DNA from: Streptomyces sp. SID486
Lineage (GTDB): Bacteria; Actinomycetota; Actinomycetes; Streptomycetales; Streptomycetaceae
Length of the DNA: 64,000 nt
Direction: 5' to 3'
Assembly (NCBI RefSeq): GCF_009865385.1
Contig: NZ_WWJT01000350.1
Span: 1-64,000 of the forward strand
Shown here piece by piece: positions 8,209 to 16,380 of the stretch (its first letter is position 1; every line of letters starts with the position of its first letter). Below the pieces are notes generated by a model. The model was not told where the DNA came from. It did not search any database and saw only the letters and a list, made by a program, of their open reading frames with translations. The translations under genes were made by a program, and so were the position numbers.

Positions 8209-9129
8209 ATGACCACGACCAGTCCCACCACGACCGTGCCCGGCCCCGCTCCGGCACCGCCCGGCACCGCCCCCGCCAAGGGCCCCGGCCGCTTCCGGGT
8301 CGGAGCCGGCGGGCAGCTGCGGGGCGGCCCGTTCACCTACGCCGCCCTGATCGTCGTCGGCCTCGGCTCGGTCCTCCCGCTGTACTGGACACTGGTGGCC
8401 GCCTCGCACGACCAGCAGCGTGTCCTGGACAGCCCGCCGCCGCTCGTGCCGGGCGGCAGACTGTGGAGCAACCTCCAGGCGGCCTGGGACCAGGCCCACC
8501 TCGGCAAGGCCATCGTCAACAGCGTCGTCGTAGCCGGCTGCATCACGGCCGCCACCCTCTTCTTCTGCACCCTCGCCGGCTACGCCTTCGCCAAGATGCG
8601 CTTCCGCGGCCGTGGCGTACTGATGACCGCGGTCGTCGCCACGCTGACGATCCCGCCGCAGCTCAGCGTCGTCCCGCTGTTCATGATGATGTCGGACATC
8701 GGGTGGGGCGGCCGGCTGGAGTCGGTGATCTTCCCGACCCTGGTCGGCGCCTTCGGGGTCTTCTTCATGCGCCAGTACCTGGTCGAGGCCCTGCCGTACG
8801 AGCTGATCGAGGCGGCCAAGATGGACGGGGCGAGCAACTTCCGCATCGTGTGGAGCGTGGTCCTCCCGGTGGCCCGGCCCGCCATGACGGTGCTGGGCAT
8901 GCTCACCTTCGTCCAGGCGTGGAACGACTTCTTCTGGCCCTTCCTCGCGCTGAACCAGGAGAACCCCACCATCCAGGTGGCACTCGGCCAGCTCAGTGCC
9001 TCCTACACCCCCGACCAGAGCATCGTCATGGCCGGAGCGCTGATCAGCACCCTGCCGCTGCTGGTGGTCTTCGTCGTCTTCGGCAAGCAGATCGTCGGCG
9101 GGATCATGGCCGGCGCGGTCAAGGGCTGA
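8209..9129 (+). CDS. cebG: CebG-type sugar ABC permease
   Basis: Second permease subunit, 306 residues, starting 14 bp after cebF. The start is preceded by a weak GGGAGC Shine-Dalgarno sequence. It has the usual six membrane helices of the CUT1 MalG group and the EAA loop EAAKMDGASNFRIVWSVVLP. The N-terminal 40 residues are Pro/Thr-rich and probably cytoplasmic. Its role is to complete the CebFG translocation pore for cellobiose and cellotriose. Confidence 0.9.
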   Translation: MTTTSPTTTVPGPAPAPPGTAPAKGPGRFRVGAGGQLRGGPFTYAALIVVGLGSVLPLYWTLVAASHDQQRVLDSPPPLVPGGRLWSNLQAAWDQAHLGKAIVNSVVVAGCITAATLFFCTLAGYAFAKMRFRGRGVLMTAVVATLTIPPQLSVVPLFMMMSDIGWGGRLESVIFPTLVGAFGVFFMRQYLVEALPYELIEAAKMDGASNFRIVWSVVLPVARPAMTVLGMLTFVQAWNDFFWPFLALNQENPTIQVALGQLSASYTPDQSIVMAGALISTLPLLVVFVVFGKQIVGGIMAGAVKG

Positions 9130-9182
9130 GACCCGCACCGCCGCACCGCTGGACCACCGTCCGCCGCCCGTTTCTCACCCCT

Positions 9183-9196
9183 TGGGAGCGTTCTCA
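9183..9196. promoter_or_regulatory. CebR-like box overlapping the bglC ribosome-binding region
   Basis: TGGGAGCGTTCTCA matches 12 of 14 positions of the CebR box and ends two bases before the bglC ATG. Its GGGAG half may also serve as the Shine-Dalgarno sequence. A CebR site in front of bglC is known in S. scabies, which supports function; the overlap with the translation start is noteworthy. Confidence 0.55.
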
Positions 9197-9198
9197 CC

Positions 9199-10641
9199 AT
9201 GACCGCCGTACGACCCGAGACCACGGCCCAGCCCGCCTCGGCACCGGCCTTCCCGGCCGGTTTCGTCTGGGGTGCCGCCACCGCCGCCTACCAGGTGGAG
9301 GGCGCCGCCGCCGCGGACGGCCGCACCCCGTCCATCTGGGACACCTTCAGCCACACCCCCGGCAGAGTCCGCAACGGCGACACCGGCGACATCGCCGCCG
9401 ACCACTACCACCGGTACCGCGACGACGTGGCGCTGATGAAGGACCTCGGCCTCAAGGCGTACCGCTTCTCCGTCTCCTGGTCCCGGGTCCAGCCCACCGG
9501 ACGCGGACCCGCCGTCGAGCGCGGCCTGGACTTCTACCGCCGCCTCACCGACGCACTCCTGGAGGCGGGCATCACCCCGGTCGCCACCCTCTACCACTGG
9601 GACCTCCCGCAGGAACTGGAGGACGTGGGCGGCTGGCCGCACCGGGACACCGCCGACCGCTTCGCCGACTACGCCGACCTGGTGGCCCGCGCCCTGGGGG
9701 ACCGGGTCGGGACGTGGACCACCCTCAACGAGCCGTGGTGCTCGGCGTTCCTGGGGTACGGCTCCGGTGTCCACGCGCCGGGGCGGACCGACCCGGCCGC
9801 CACCCTGCGCGCCGCGCACCACCTGAACCTGGCCCACGGCCGGGCCGTCGGCGCGCTGCGCGCCGTCCTGCCGGCCACCGCCCAGACCTCCGTCACCCTG
9901 AACCTGCACCAGGTGCGCCCGCTCACCGACAGCCCCGGCGACGCCGAGGCGGCGCGCCGCATCGACGCCGTCGGCAACCGGATCTTCACCGGCCCCCTCC
10001 TGGACGGCGCCTACCCCGAGGACCTGCTGGCCGATACCGCGCACCTCGTCGACTGGCACCGGCTGGTGCGCGACGGGGACCTGGCGGAGATCTCCCGGCC
10101 CATCGACGTCCTCGGCGTCAACTACTACTCGCCGACCGTGGTCTCCCTGCCCGCCGACGGCGCCGCGAGCACCAGGAACGACGGCCACGGCGCGAGCGAG
10201 AACTCACCGTGGACCGGCTCCGAGCACGTCGCCTTCCACCTCGCCAACAGCGACCTCACCGCGATGAACTGGGCCATCGACGCGGACGGACTGCACACGC
10301 TGCTGACCGCGCTGGCGGCCTCCCACCCAGGGCTGCCGCTCATGGTCACGGAGAACGGCGCCGCGTTCGACGACTACGTCTCCCCCGAGGGACGCGTCGC
10401 CGACCCGCAGCGGATCGCCTATCTGCACTCCCACCTGGCGGCCGTCCACCGGGCCATCGCCGACGGGGCCGACGTGCGCGGGTACTTCCTGTGGTCGCTG
10501 CTGGACAACTTCGAGTGGTCCTACGGCTACTCGAAGCGCTTCGGTGCCGTCTACGTCGACTACCCCACCCAGCGCCGCATCCCCAAGGCCAGCGCGCACT
10601 GGTACGCCGAGGTCATCCGCGACAACGCCCTGCCCGGCTGA
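9199..10641 (+). CDS. bglC: GH1 beta-glucosidase (cellobiose hydrolase, BglC-type)
   Basis: Cytoplasmic family 1 glycoside hydrolase, 480 residues, the usual length. It starts 69 bp after cebG. The acid/base Glu is in TLNEPW (about residue 178) and the nucleophile Glu in MVTENGAAF (about residue 388). The N-terminal [19 protein letters not shown] signature is intact. No signal peptide is present, so it acts on imported cellobiose or cellotriose and yields glucose. In plant-pathogenic Streptomyces the orthologue also modulates the cello-oligosaccharide inducer of thaxtomin synthesis. No thaxtomin genes are visible here. Confidence 0.93.
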   Translation: MTAVRPETTAQPASAPAFPAGFVWGAATAAYQVEGAAAADGRTPSIWDTFSHTPGRVRNGDTGDIAADHYHRYRDDVALMKDLGLKAYRFSVSWSRVQPTGRGPAVERGLDFYRRLTDALLEAGITPVATLYHWDLPQELEDVGGWPHRDTADRFADYADLVARALGDRVGTWTTLNEPWCSAFLGYGSGVHAPGRTDPAATLRAAHHLNLAHGRAVGALRAVLPATAQTSVTLNLHQVRPLTDSPGDAEAARRIDAVGNRIFTGPLLDGAYPEDLLADTAHLVDWHRLVRDGDLAEISRPIDVLGVNYYSPTVVSLPADGAASTRNDGHGASENSPWTGSEHVAFHLANSDLTAMNWAIDADGLHTLLTALAASHPGLPLMVTENGAAFDDYVSPEGRVADPQRIAYLHSHLAAVHRAIADGADVRGYFLWSLLDNFEWSYGYSKRFGAVYVDYPTQRRIPKASAHWYAEVIRDNALPG

Positions 10642-10656
10642 CCTGCGCCGGACGGT

Positions 10657-10684
10657 GGGCGGGGCCCCGGGGGCGGTCCCGCCC
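10657..10684 (+). terminator. Possible terminator after bglC
   Basis: GGGCGGG (10657-10663) can pair with CCCGCCC (10678-10684) around a 14-base loop, 15 bp after the bglC stop. No T-tract follows, as is usual in Streptomyces. Weak evidence. Confidence 0.35.
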
Positions 10685-10766
10685 GCCGGGGCCGGCGACG
10701 GCGCGGGCGCCCGCGGCGCGGCTGTTACATTCCTCGCCTGACGGCGGTGAGCGGAAGGCGGCGACC

Positions 10767-11822
10767 ATGGCGGGCAGCGGTGTGAGAGGCCGGGGCGGCC
10801 GACGGCCGACCCTGGAAGAGGTCGCCGCCCGCGCCGGGGTCGGGCGGGGCACGGTCTCCCGGGTGATCAACGGCTCGCCCCGGGTCAGCGACGCCACCCG
10901 GGCCGCGGTCGAGGCGGCCGTCGCCGAACTCGGCTACGTCCCCAACACCGCCGCCCGCGCCCTGGCCGCCAACCGCACCGACGCCATCGCCCTCGTCGTC
11001 CCCGAGCCGGAGACCCGGTTCTTCGCCGAGCCGTACTTCTCCGACATGCTGCGCGGGGTCGGCGCGGAACTCTCCGACACCGAGATGCAGTTGCTGCTGA
11101 TCTTCGCCGGCAGCGACCGGGAACGGCAGCGCCTGGCCCAGTACCTCGCCGCCCACCGTGTCGACGGCGTCCTGCTGGTCTCGGTGCACGCCGACGACCC
11201 GCTGCCCGACCTCCTGGCCCAGCTGGGGATCCCGGCGGTGATCAGCGGACCGCGCTCGGCCGCCGAGTCGCTCACCTCGGTGGACTCGGACAACTACGGC
11301 GGCGCCCGCTCGGCGGTGGAACACCTGCTGAGCCGGGGCCGGCGCCGGATCGCGCACATCACCGGCCGGCTGGACGTCTACGGCGCCGAGCGGCGGGTCG
11401 CCGGCTACCGCGACGCCCTGCGCGAGGCGGGCCACACGGTGGACGAACTCCTCGTCGAACCGGGCGACTTCACCGAGGAGGGGGGCCGCCGCGCGATGGC
11501 GACCCTGCTCGCGCGCCACCCCGGTCTCGACGCGGTCTTCGCCGGCTCGGACGTGATGGCGGCCGGCGCCCGGCAGGTGCTGCGCGAGGCGGGCCGCCGC
11601 ATCCCCGACGACGTCGCCCTGGTCGGGTACGACGACTCCGCCATCGCCCGCCACATGGACCCGCCGCTCACCAGCGTCCGCCAGCCGATCGAGGAGATGG
11701 GCCGGGCGATGATCGACTTCCTGCTCACGGAGATCGCCGGCCGCCGTCCCGCCACGGCCCGTGAGCCGGAGCGGCGGCAGGCGGTGCTGCCGACGGAGCT
11801 GGTGGTCCGGGCGTCGTCGTGA
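10767..11822 (+). CDS. Second LacI-family repressor of the ceb locus
   Basis: LacI-type regulator of 351 residues with GGAAGG before its ATG. The helix-turn-helix stretch VAARAGVGRGTVSRVINGSP is identical over 20 residues to that of the repressor at 4230-5279, and the two proteins stay similar throughout, so they are paralogues likely to see the same operator. The sensor domains differ more, so ligands may differ. The gene lies 125 bp downstream of bglC on the same strand and next to tRNA-His and ornA. In several Streptomyces the LacI gene beside ornA is the one annotated as a CebR homologue. Either paralogue could be the functional CebR. Confidence 0.85.
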   Translation: MAGSGVRGRGGRRPTLEEVAARAGVGRGTVSRVINGSPRVSDATRAAVEAAVAELGYVPNTAARALAANRTDAIALVVPEPETRFFAEPYFSDMLRGVGAELSDTEMQLLLIFAGSDRERQRLAQYLAAHRVDGVLLVSVHADDPLPDLLAQLGIPAVISGPRSAAESLTSVDSDNYGGARSAVEHLLSRGRRRIAHITGRLDVYGAERRVAGYRDALREAGHTVDELLVEPGDFTEEGGRRAMATLLARHPGLDAVFAGSDVMAAGARQVLREAGRRIPDDVALVGYDDSAIARHMDPPLTSVRQPIEEMGRAMIDFLLTEIAGRRPATAREPERRQAVLPTELVVRASS

Positions 11823-11875
11823 ACGGCGTGCGCCGGGCCGACCGCCCCGGCGCACACCACCCCCGGAAAACGCAG

Positions 11876-11913
11876 CAGCCGGCGACCCCGTCCTGCGACG
11901 GAATCACCGGCTG
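11876..11913. terminator. Strong intrinsic terminator between lacI and tRNA-His
   Basis: Arms 11876-11892 and 11897-11913 form a 17-bp stem with a 4-base loop; three positions are G-U wobbles when read on the minus strand. On the minus strand it is followed within a few bases by TTTT (11870-11867). This makes it a classic intrinsic terminator for the tRNA-His transcript. It may also end the lacI transcript on the plus strand. Confidence 0.8.
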
Positions 11914-11922
11914 ACTACTCAG

Positions 11923-11995
11923 GGTGAGTGACGGGACTTGAACCCGCGACTTCCTGGACCACAACCAGGTGCTCTACCAGCTGAGCTACACCCAC
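11923..11995 (-). tRNA. tRNA-His (anticodon GTG)
   Basis: The minus strand folds as a cloverleaf. The acceptor 5' arm GTGGGTG pairs with CACTCAC, the D-arm is GCTCAGCTGGTAGAGC, and the anticodon arm CCTGGTTGTGGTCCAGG has anticodon GTG. The T-arm is CGCGGGTTCAAGTCCCG, and the discriminator base is C as expected for tRNA-His. The base before position 1 is G (11996), consistent with the extra G-1 of tRNA-His. CCA is not encoded (CCT follows). It lies downstream of ornA on the same strand. Confidence 0.95.
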
Positions 11996-12101
11996 CACGA
12001 CCGGCGGTGGAACTTGTCGTTTCCCCGACCGGCCGAGAAGAAGTCTACATGGTCCGAAGGGGTGCTCGCGCACACGTTTTCGCGCGGGCCCCGCGGGCGG
12101 G

Positions 12102-12704
12102 CTACCGCGCGGGCAGGACGTGCTTGGCGGCGATCGCCTTCGCGGTGTCGGAGTCCGGGCCGGGCTGCGGCACGAAGACGGCCTCGCGGTAGTAGCGCAG
12201 CTCCGCGATCGACTCGCGGATGTCGGCGAGGGCCCGGTGGTTGCCGTTCTTCTCCGGGCTGTTGAAGTACGCCCGCGGGTACCAGCGGCGGGCCAGCTCC
12301 TTGACCGAGGACACGTCGACGATCCGGTAGTGGAGGTAGCTCTCCAGGGCCGGCATGTCCCGCAGCAGGAAGCCCCGGTCGGTGCCCACGGAGTTGCCGC
12401 ACAGCGGCGCCTTCCCGGGCTCCTTCACGTACTCCTTCACATACGCCAGCACCTGCGCCTGGGCGTCCTCCAGAGTCGTGCCGGCGTCGAGCTCGGCGAG
12501 CAGCCCGGACGCGGTGTGCATCTGACGCACCACCTCCGGCATCGTCTCCAGGGCACGGGCCGGCGGCCGGATGACGATGTCCACCCCTTCGCCGAGTACG
12601 TTCAGCTCGGAGTCGGTGACGAGGGCGGCCACCTCGATGAGAGCGTCGTCGGACAGCGAGAGGCCGGTCATCTCGCAGTCGATCCACACCATGCGATCGT
12701 TCAT
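12102..12704 (-). CDS. orn: Oligoribonuclease
   Basis: 3'-5' exoribonuclease of the DEDDh family, 200 residues, that degrades nano-RNAs and pGpG at the end of RNA and c-di-GMP turnover. Exo I motif is WIDCEMTGL (catalytic Asp and Glu), Exo II includes CGNSVGTDRGFL and Exo III has NHRALADIRESI. The ATG at 12704 is chosen because AAGGTGAG stands just upstream; an in-frame GTG at 12713 overlaps that site. The adpA-ornA order is conserved across Streptomyces, where ornA influences growth and morphogenesis. A strong hairpin separates it from adpA. Confidence 0.95.
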   Translation of the reverse strand: MNDRMVWIDCEMTGLSLSDDALIEVAALVTDSELNVLGEGVDIVIRPPARALETMPEVVRQMHTASGLLAELDAGTTLEDAQAQVLAYVKEYVKEPGKAPLCGNSVGTDRGFLLRDMPALESYLHYRIVDVSSVKELARRWYPRAYFNSPEKNGNHRALADIRESIAELRYYREAVFVPQPGPDSDTAKAIAAKHVLPAR

Positions 12705-12772
12705 GTGTCTCACCTTACGGCGAGCCGCGCTGAGCTGGACCGACCGTGCGCGACCTCGCGGTGCTCGGACCG

Positions 12773-12809
12773 GGCGAAGGGGGCGGAGTCCGGCTCCGCC
12801 CCCTTCGCC
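12773..12809. terminator. Perfect 16-bp hairpin between adpA and orn
   Basis: GGCGAAGGGGGCGGAG (12773-12788) pairs perfectly with 12794-12809 around the loop TCCGG. It lies 20 bp after the adpA stop and 69 bp before the orn start, so it should end or strongly attenuate adpA transcription and leave orn with its own promoter. No T-tract follows. Confidence 0.8.
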
Positions 12810-12829
12810 TTCCGTGTCCGGCCGTCCGC

Positions 12830-14050
12830 TCAGCTGCCGCTGCGCGGGCCGGGCAGCAGCCCCACCGCGCCGGCCGCGGCCCGGCGGCTCTGCATCGGCA
12901 CGCCGCCGTCCCGGTGGTCGTGCAGCAGGGCGGGCGGCGGGGGCACCGGTCCGGGACCGGTCAGCCCCGCGGGCGCGCCCGGCTGCCCGGGGGCCGGCAT
13001 CGCCGGCTCCACCTCACCCGGCCGGTCACCCTGCGGCCTGCGGGCCCGGTAGGCGGCCCGGTAGGCGGCGGGGGACGAGCCGAGCTGGCGGCGGAAGTGC
13101 CCGCGCAGCGCGACGGGGGAGCGGAAGCCGCACCGGCCCGCCACCTCGTCCACGGAGTAGTCCGACGTCTCCAGCAGTCGCTGCGCCTGGAGCACCCGCT
13201 GGGTGATGAGCCACTGCAGCGGGGCGCTCCCGGTCAGCGAACGGAACCGACGGTCGAACGTGCGGCGGCTCATGTAGGCGCGTGCCGCCAGTGTCTCCAC
13301 GTCGAACTGCTCGTGGAGATGTTCCAGCGCCCAGGCGACGACCTCGGCGAGCGGGTCGGCGCCGATCTCCTCCGGTAAAGACCGGTCGAGATAGCGCTCC
13401 TGACCGCCCGACCGGCGCGGTGGCACCACCAGGCGCCGGGCGAGCGCGCCGGCCGCCTCGTTGCCGTGGTCCGTCCGCACGATGTGGAGACAGAGATCGA
13501 TTCCGGCCGCCGTACCCGCCGACGTGAGCACGTCGCCGTCGTCGACGAACAGCTCTCGCGGATCGACGTGCACCGACGGATAGCGCTTGGCCAGCGTCGG
13601 CGCGTACATCCAGTGGGTGGTCGCCGGGCGGCCGTCCAGCAGTCCGGCCGCCGCGAGCACGAACGCGCCCGTGCACAGCCCGACGATGCGGGCGCCTTCC
13701 TCGTGTGCCCGGCGCAGCGCGTCGAGTGCCTCCTCCGGCGGCGGTGACGTGATCGAACGCCAGGCCGGTACGACGACCGTCCCGGCGCGGGAGATCGCCT
13801 CCAGTCCATGTGGCGCGGTGAGTTCCAGGCCCCCTGTGGTCCGCAGCGGGCCTTCCTCGCCGGCACACACCAACAGGCGGTAGCGCGGCACGCCGGCGTC
13901 CTGGCGGTCGATCCCGAACACCGACAGCGGAATGGAACTCTCGAAGATGGGGCCGCCGCTGAACAGCAGCACCGCGACGATCTCCTTGCGGCGTCGCCCG
14001 GAGAGTTTCCGGGCCGCGGCATCCGGCGTGGCAGTGGAGTCGTGGCTCAT
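12830..14050 (-). CDS. adpA: AdpA, AraC/XylS-family master regulator of development and secondary metabolism
   Basis: Global regulator of 406 residues, at the usual length. The N-terminal half is a DJ-1/PfpI (ThiJ-like) dimerisation domain (about residues 22-200, with GLCTGAFVLAAAG). The C-terminal AraC-type DNA-binding domain (about 235-335) includes MSRRTFDRRFRSLTGSAPLQWL and CGFRSPVALRGHFRR. Between them codon 225 is TTA (plus strand 13376-13378), the rare bldA-dependent leucine codon found at this place in adpA genes. The Pro-rich tail (about 345-406) is typical. AdpA binds TGGCSNGWWY sites and controls aerial growth, secreted proteases and antibiotics. Confidence 0.97.
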   Translation of the reverse strand: MSHDSTATPDAAARKLSGRRRKEIVAVLLFSGGPIFESSIPLSVFGIDRQDAGVPRYRLLVCAGEEGPLRTTGGLELTAPHGLEAISRAGTVVVPAWRSITSPPPEEALDALRRAHEEGARIVGLCTGAFVLAAAGLLDGRPATTHWMYAPTLAKRYPSVHVDPRELFVDDGDVLTSAGTAAGIDLCLHIVRTDHGNEAAGALARRLVVPPRRSGGQERYLDRSLPEEIGADPLAEVVAWALEHLHEQFDVETLAARAYMSRRTFDRRFRSLTGSAPLQWLITQRVLQAQRLLETSDYSVDEVAGRCGFRSPVALRGHFRRQLGSSPAAYRAAYRARRPQGDRPGEVEPAMPAPGQPGAPAGLTGPGPVPPPPALLHDHRDGGVPMQSRRAAAGAVGLLPGPRSGS

Positions 14051-14428
14051 ACTGCTAAGCCCCCCTCGGTGGTCGCGGCTCCTCGGTTGTGTCGCTCCTG
14101 CACGTTTCCCCTCGGTCCTGCACGAGTCCCCCGCCGTACGACAGTCAAGATCGAATCTAATGGCTCCCGCGATCTCGCGGTGACCAGTTCGACACGCCGG
14201 ACATTGTCGACATGACAACTTGGCGTGAAGCATTCGATCACGAAGCGTTGCACTCGGGAGGCGTGCAGGGAAGTACGCCTTGTCGCAGTGGCCAAACCGC
14301 GTAGGGTGCGCAGCGGCTCCTGGACCCTTTCCGTGCAGGTGGAACGGGGGTTGGGGGGTGGTCGAGGCCCCTCTTGGTCGATATCCAGAAGTTGGCTGAA
14401 AACCAGCGTTCAGAGGCGCGGAAACAGG
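14051..14428 (-). promoter_or_regulatory. adpA upstream control region
   Basis: A 378-bp gene-free stretch with lower GC than its surroundings in its central part. This is the expected place for the adpA promoter and AdpA autoregulatory sites. TGGCGTGAAG at 14220-14229 fits 9 of 10 positions of the AdpA consensus TGGCSNGWWY. I saw no clear gamma-butyrolactone receptor palindrome. No open frame here looks coding. Confidence 0.5.
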
Positions 14429-14698
14429 TCAGTCGACCGGTGTCTGTCCGCGCGTGTGACGTCCGCCTCTTTGCGCGGTGCAACGCCCGGCCCCCCGCTC
14501 CGAGCGGCGCAGCAGCACCCGGCACGCGGCCGTGACGGCGGCCAGGCCCAGCGCGGTTCCCGTCGCGCCGGCCAGCGAGGTGCCGTACCAGAGGAGCACC
14601 ACGGGCACGAGCACGCAGCTGAACGCGGCCCAGCGGATCACGTCGCCCGCCGTGTCCGGTGCAGGGCGCGGCTCGCTGCTGGATCGGGGTCCGGGCAT
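14429..14698 (-). CDS. Small membrane protein of unknown function
   Basis: Predicted 89-residue protein starting MPGPRSSSEP at the ATG 14698, preceded by AGGGAG at proper spacing. It carries two hydrophobic segments (about residues 22-39 and 42-60) separated by a small Gly/Ala turn, and an Arg-rich C-terminal tail likely on the cytoplasmic side. It sits upstream of adpA on the same strand, 378 bp away, so it is not obviously co-transcribed. I do not recognise a named family; the position next to adpA resembles a small gene seen there in other Streptomyces. The 314 bp from 14699 to 15012 contain no other supported gene. Confidence 0.7.
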   Translation of the reverse strand: MPGPRSSSEPRPAPDTAGDVIRWAAFSCVLVPVVLLWYGTSLAGATGTALGLAAVTAACRVLLRRSERGAGRCTAQRGGRHTRGQTPVD

Positions 14699-15012
14699 CT
14701 CGTACTCCCTGTGGCGGTGGCTCACCCCGGTTCAACGTCCGTCCGACCGGTCGGTCACCGGCCGTACATCTGTGAACCCCGTGCAAACCGCCTGTACGGG
14801 GCAGCAACCATTGCGTTACGGGCGCGGCTCGTGCATGCTCCGGTGAACCCCTGCGGACGTCGGGGGGCCGCTCACGGAGCGTGCGCGGTATCTGGGCTCA
14901 GGAGGCGTGCCGCCGTACCCTTGGGGGTATGGCCTTGGGAAGATGTTTCCCGGACACAGCTCCGCCGCACACTGTCGTCCCTCCCATAAAGGATCACAAC
15001 GCCGAGACAGCC

Positions 15013-15540
15013 ATGGCCGGTCACGAATTCTTCGAACCCGCGGACCGCAAGCGACCGGTCGCCGATCCCACGGCGGCCGAGCCCCAGGCGGCGGAAGAGT
15101 CACGCCCCTCCTGCGACCCCGCCTTCCGGCACGGAGTCGTCGTCGGTTTCGACGGCTCCACCTCCAGTGAGCGGGCCCTCGCCTACGCGATCGGCATGGC
15201 TCACCGCTCCCGCTCCGGCCTGATCATCGTGCACGTGGCCAACCGGTTGCCCACCACCGTCTGGGCCGGCTGCGAGCCGCCCGTCTTCGTCGACGTGCCG
15301 GACCACCGCACCGAGGTCCTGGGGCTGGAGCTGGCCTGTGCGGACTACCTGGCCGAGGTGCCCTGGATCCTGGTCGAGCGGGGCGGGGACATCTGCCACG
15401 AACTCGAAGAGGTGGGCCGGGAGTACGAGGCGGACGCGATCGTCGTCGGCTCCACGCACGGCATCGTCGGCCGGATCTTCGGCTCCGTCGCGGGGCGGCT
15501 CGCCAAGCGGGCCCGGCGCCCCGTGATCGTCATCCCCTGA
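15013..15540 (+). CDS. Universal stress protein (UspA family)
   Basis: Cytoplasmic single-domain UspA protein of 175 residues. The Usp core begins at HGVVVGFDGSTSSERALAYA (about residue 39). It ends in the ATP-binding type motif GSTHGIVGRIFGSVAGRLAKRARRPVIVIP, which carries the G-2x-G-9x-G-S-like pattern. The first 35 residues are a variable hydrophilic extension. ATG 15013 is chosen because the protein signature MAGHEFFEPADRKRP looks like a natural start. The nearest purine-rich site (AAAGGA) is about 20 bases upstream, so the start is not certain; in-frame upstream starts exist. The role in stress or dormancy is inferred from the family. Confidence 0.85.
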   Translation: MAGHEFFEPADRKRPVADPTAAEPQAAEESRPSCDPAFRHGVVVGFDGSTSSERALAYAIGMAHRSRSGLIIVHVANRLPTTVWAGCEPPVFVDVPDHRTEVLGLELACADYLAEVPWILVERGGDICHELEEVGREYEADAIVVGSTHGIVGRIFGSVAGRLAKRARRPVIVIP

Positions 15541-15734
15541 TCGCTCCCGCCTCCTGATCGCTCCCGCGTTCCGCCCGCTCCCGCCTCCTGATCGCTCGCG
15601 CCTTGCGTCCGCTCCCGCCTCCTGCCCGCTCCCTTCACGCAGCGCGAAACTACTCGTGCGTAGAGGTGGGTTGTGCCCTTGTGAAGGGCATATACCGGTC
15701 ACCGCACAACTGCACGGTACGAAGGGAGCCCGCC

Positions 15735-16295
15735 GTGGACAACGAAGTCTCCGCGGGAAGCGGAACCACCATCGTGGCCGGCCGACTCGCCCTGGGTGTG
15801 ACCCTGTTGGCGTTCGGACTCGGTACGACCGGTGTCATCGACGGTGTGGCCGCGTCCGACGCGGTCTCAGTCGCCCACTACGTGGGCGGAGTTGCCCTGT
15901 TCCTCGTCGGCCTGCTGGCCTTCCGTGCCGGCGACGGCGTGTCCGGCACCGGCTTCGTGGCCCTCGGCGCGCTGTGGTTCACCTGGGCGGTCGGCGGTCA
16001 CTCGTCCGCTCACGCGGCCGGGCTCTTCCTGCTCCTGTTCGCCCTCGTGGCCCTGACCCTGACGCTCGCGGGCGGGGACGGTCTCGGACAGGTCGTGCAC
16101 GGTCTGCTGTTCCTGGCGATGGTGGTGCTGGCCGTCGCCGCCTTCGCCGGCAGTTCCGTGCTCTCCAAGGCCGGGGGCTGGCTGGCCGTCCTGTCGGGGG
16201 CGGTGGCCTGGTACGCGGCGACCGCGGCACTCGCGCACTGGCCGACAGTCCTTTCCGGGCGTGCCGCCGGCCGGGGGGTGACGGCCACCGGCTGA
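15735..16295 (+). CDS. GPR1/FUN34/YaaH-like membrane protein
   Basis: Integral membrane protein of 186 residues, GTG start at 15735 with GAAGGGAG six bases upstream. Six hydrophobic segments are visible over the whole length, starting at IVAGRLALGVTLLAFGLG. The family contains acetate/succinate transporters and related proteins of unknown role. The classic N-terminal NPAPLGL motif of the acetate group is not obvious here, so substrate cannot be assigned. It lies 194 bp after the stress protein and is convergent with glmS, from which a strong hairpin separates it. The 194-bp spacer contains short repeats of CTCCTGATCGCTC-like sequence but no gene. Confidence 0.7.
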   Translation: MDNEVSAGSGTTIVAGRLALGVTLLAFGLGTTGVIDGVAASDAVSVAHYVGGVALFLVGLLAFRAGDGVSGTGFVALGALWFTWAVGGHSSAHAAGLFLLLFALVALTLTLAGGDGLGQVVHGLLFLAMVVLAVAAFAGSSVLSKAGGWLAVLSGAVAWYAATAALAHWPTVLSGRAAGRGVTATG

Positions 16296-16313
16296 CTCTC
16301 AGCGGCACCGGAA

Positions 16314-16349
16314 GGACCCCCACGTGTCTGGTGGCACACGTGGGGGTCC
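16314..16349. terminator. Bidirectional terminator between the YaaH-like gene and glmS
   Basis: A perfect 14-bp stem (16314-16327 with 16336-16349; first arm GGACCCCCACGTGT) with an 8-base loop lies in the 85-bp gap between two convergent genes. It probably serves both. Confidence 0.85.
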
Positions 16350-16380
16350 GTTCCGTCGTCCGCGTCCGCGCGGACGCGTC

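Noticed and set aside
5276-8257. 993-codon open frame on the minus strand across the cebEFG genes
   Set aside because: It is the reverse complement shadow of cebE and cebF. It is Val/Gly/Asp-rich with no recognisable domain, and real genes with full motifs occupy the other strand.
14051-14428. Gamma-butyrolactone receptor (ArpA-type) palindrome upstream of adpA
   Set aside because: Scanned for an ARE-like 22-bp palindrome; GACATTGTCGACATGAC at about 14201-14217 is only partly symmetrical and does not fit the consensus.
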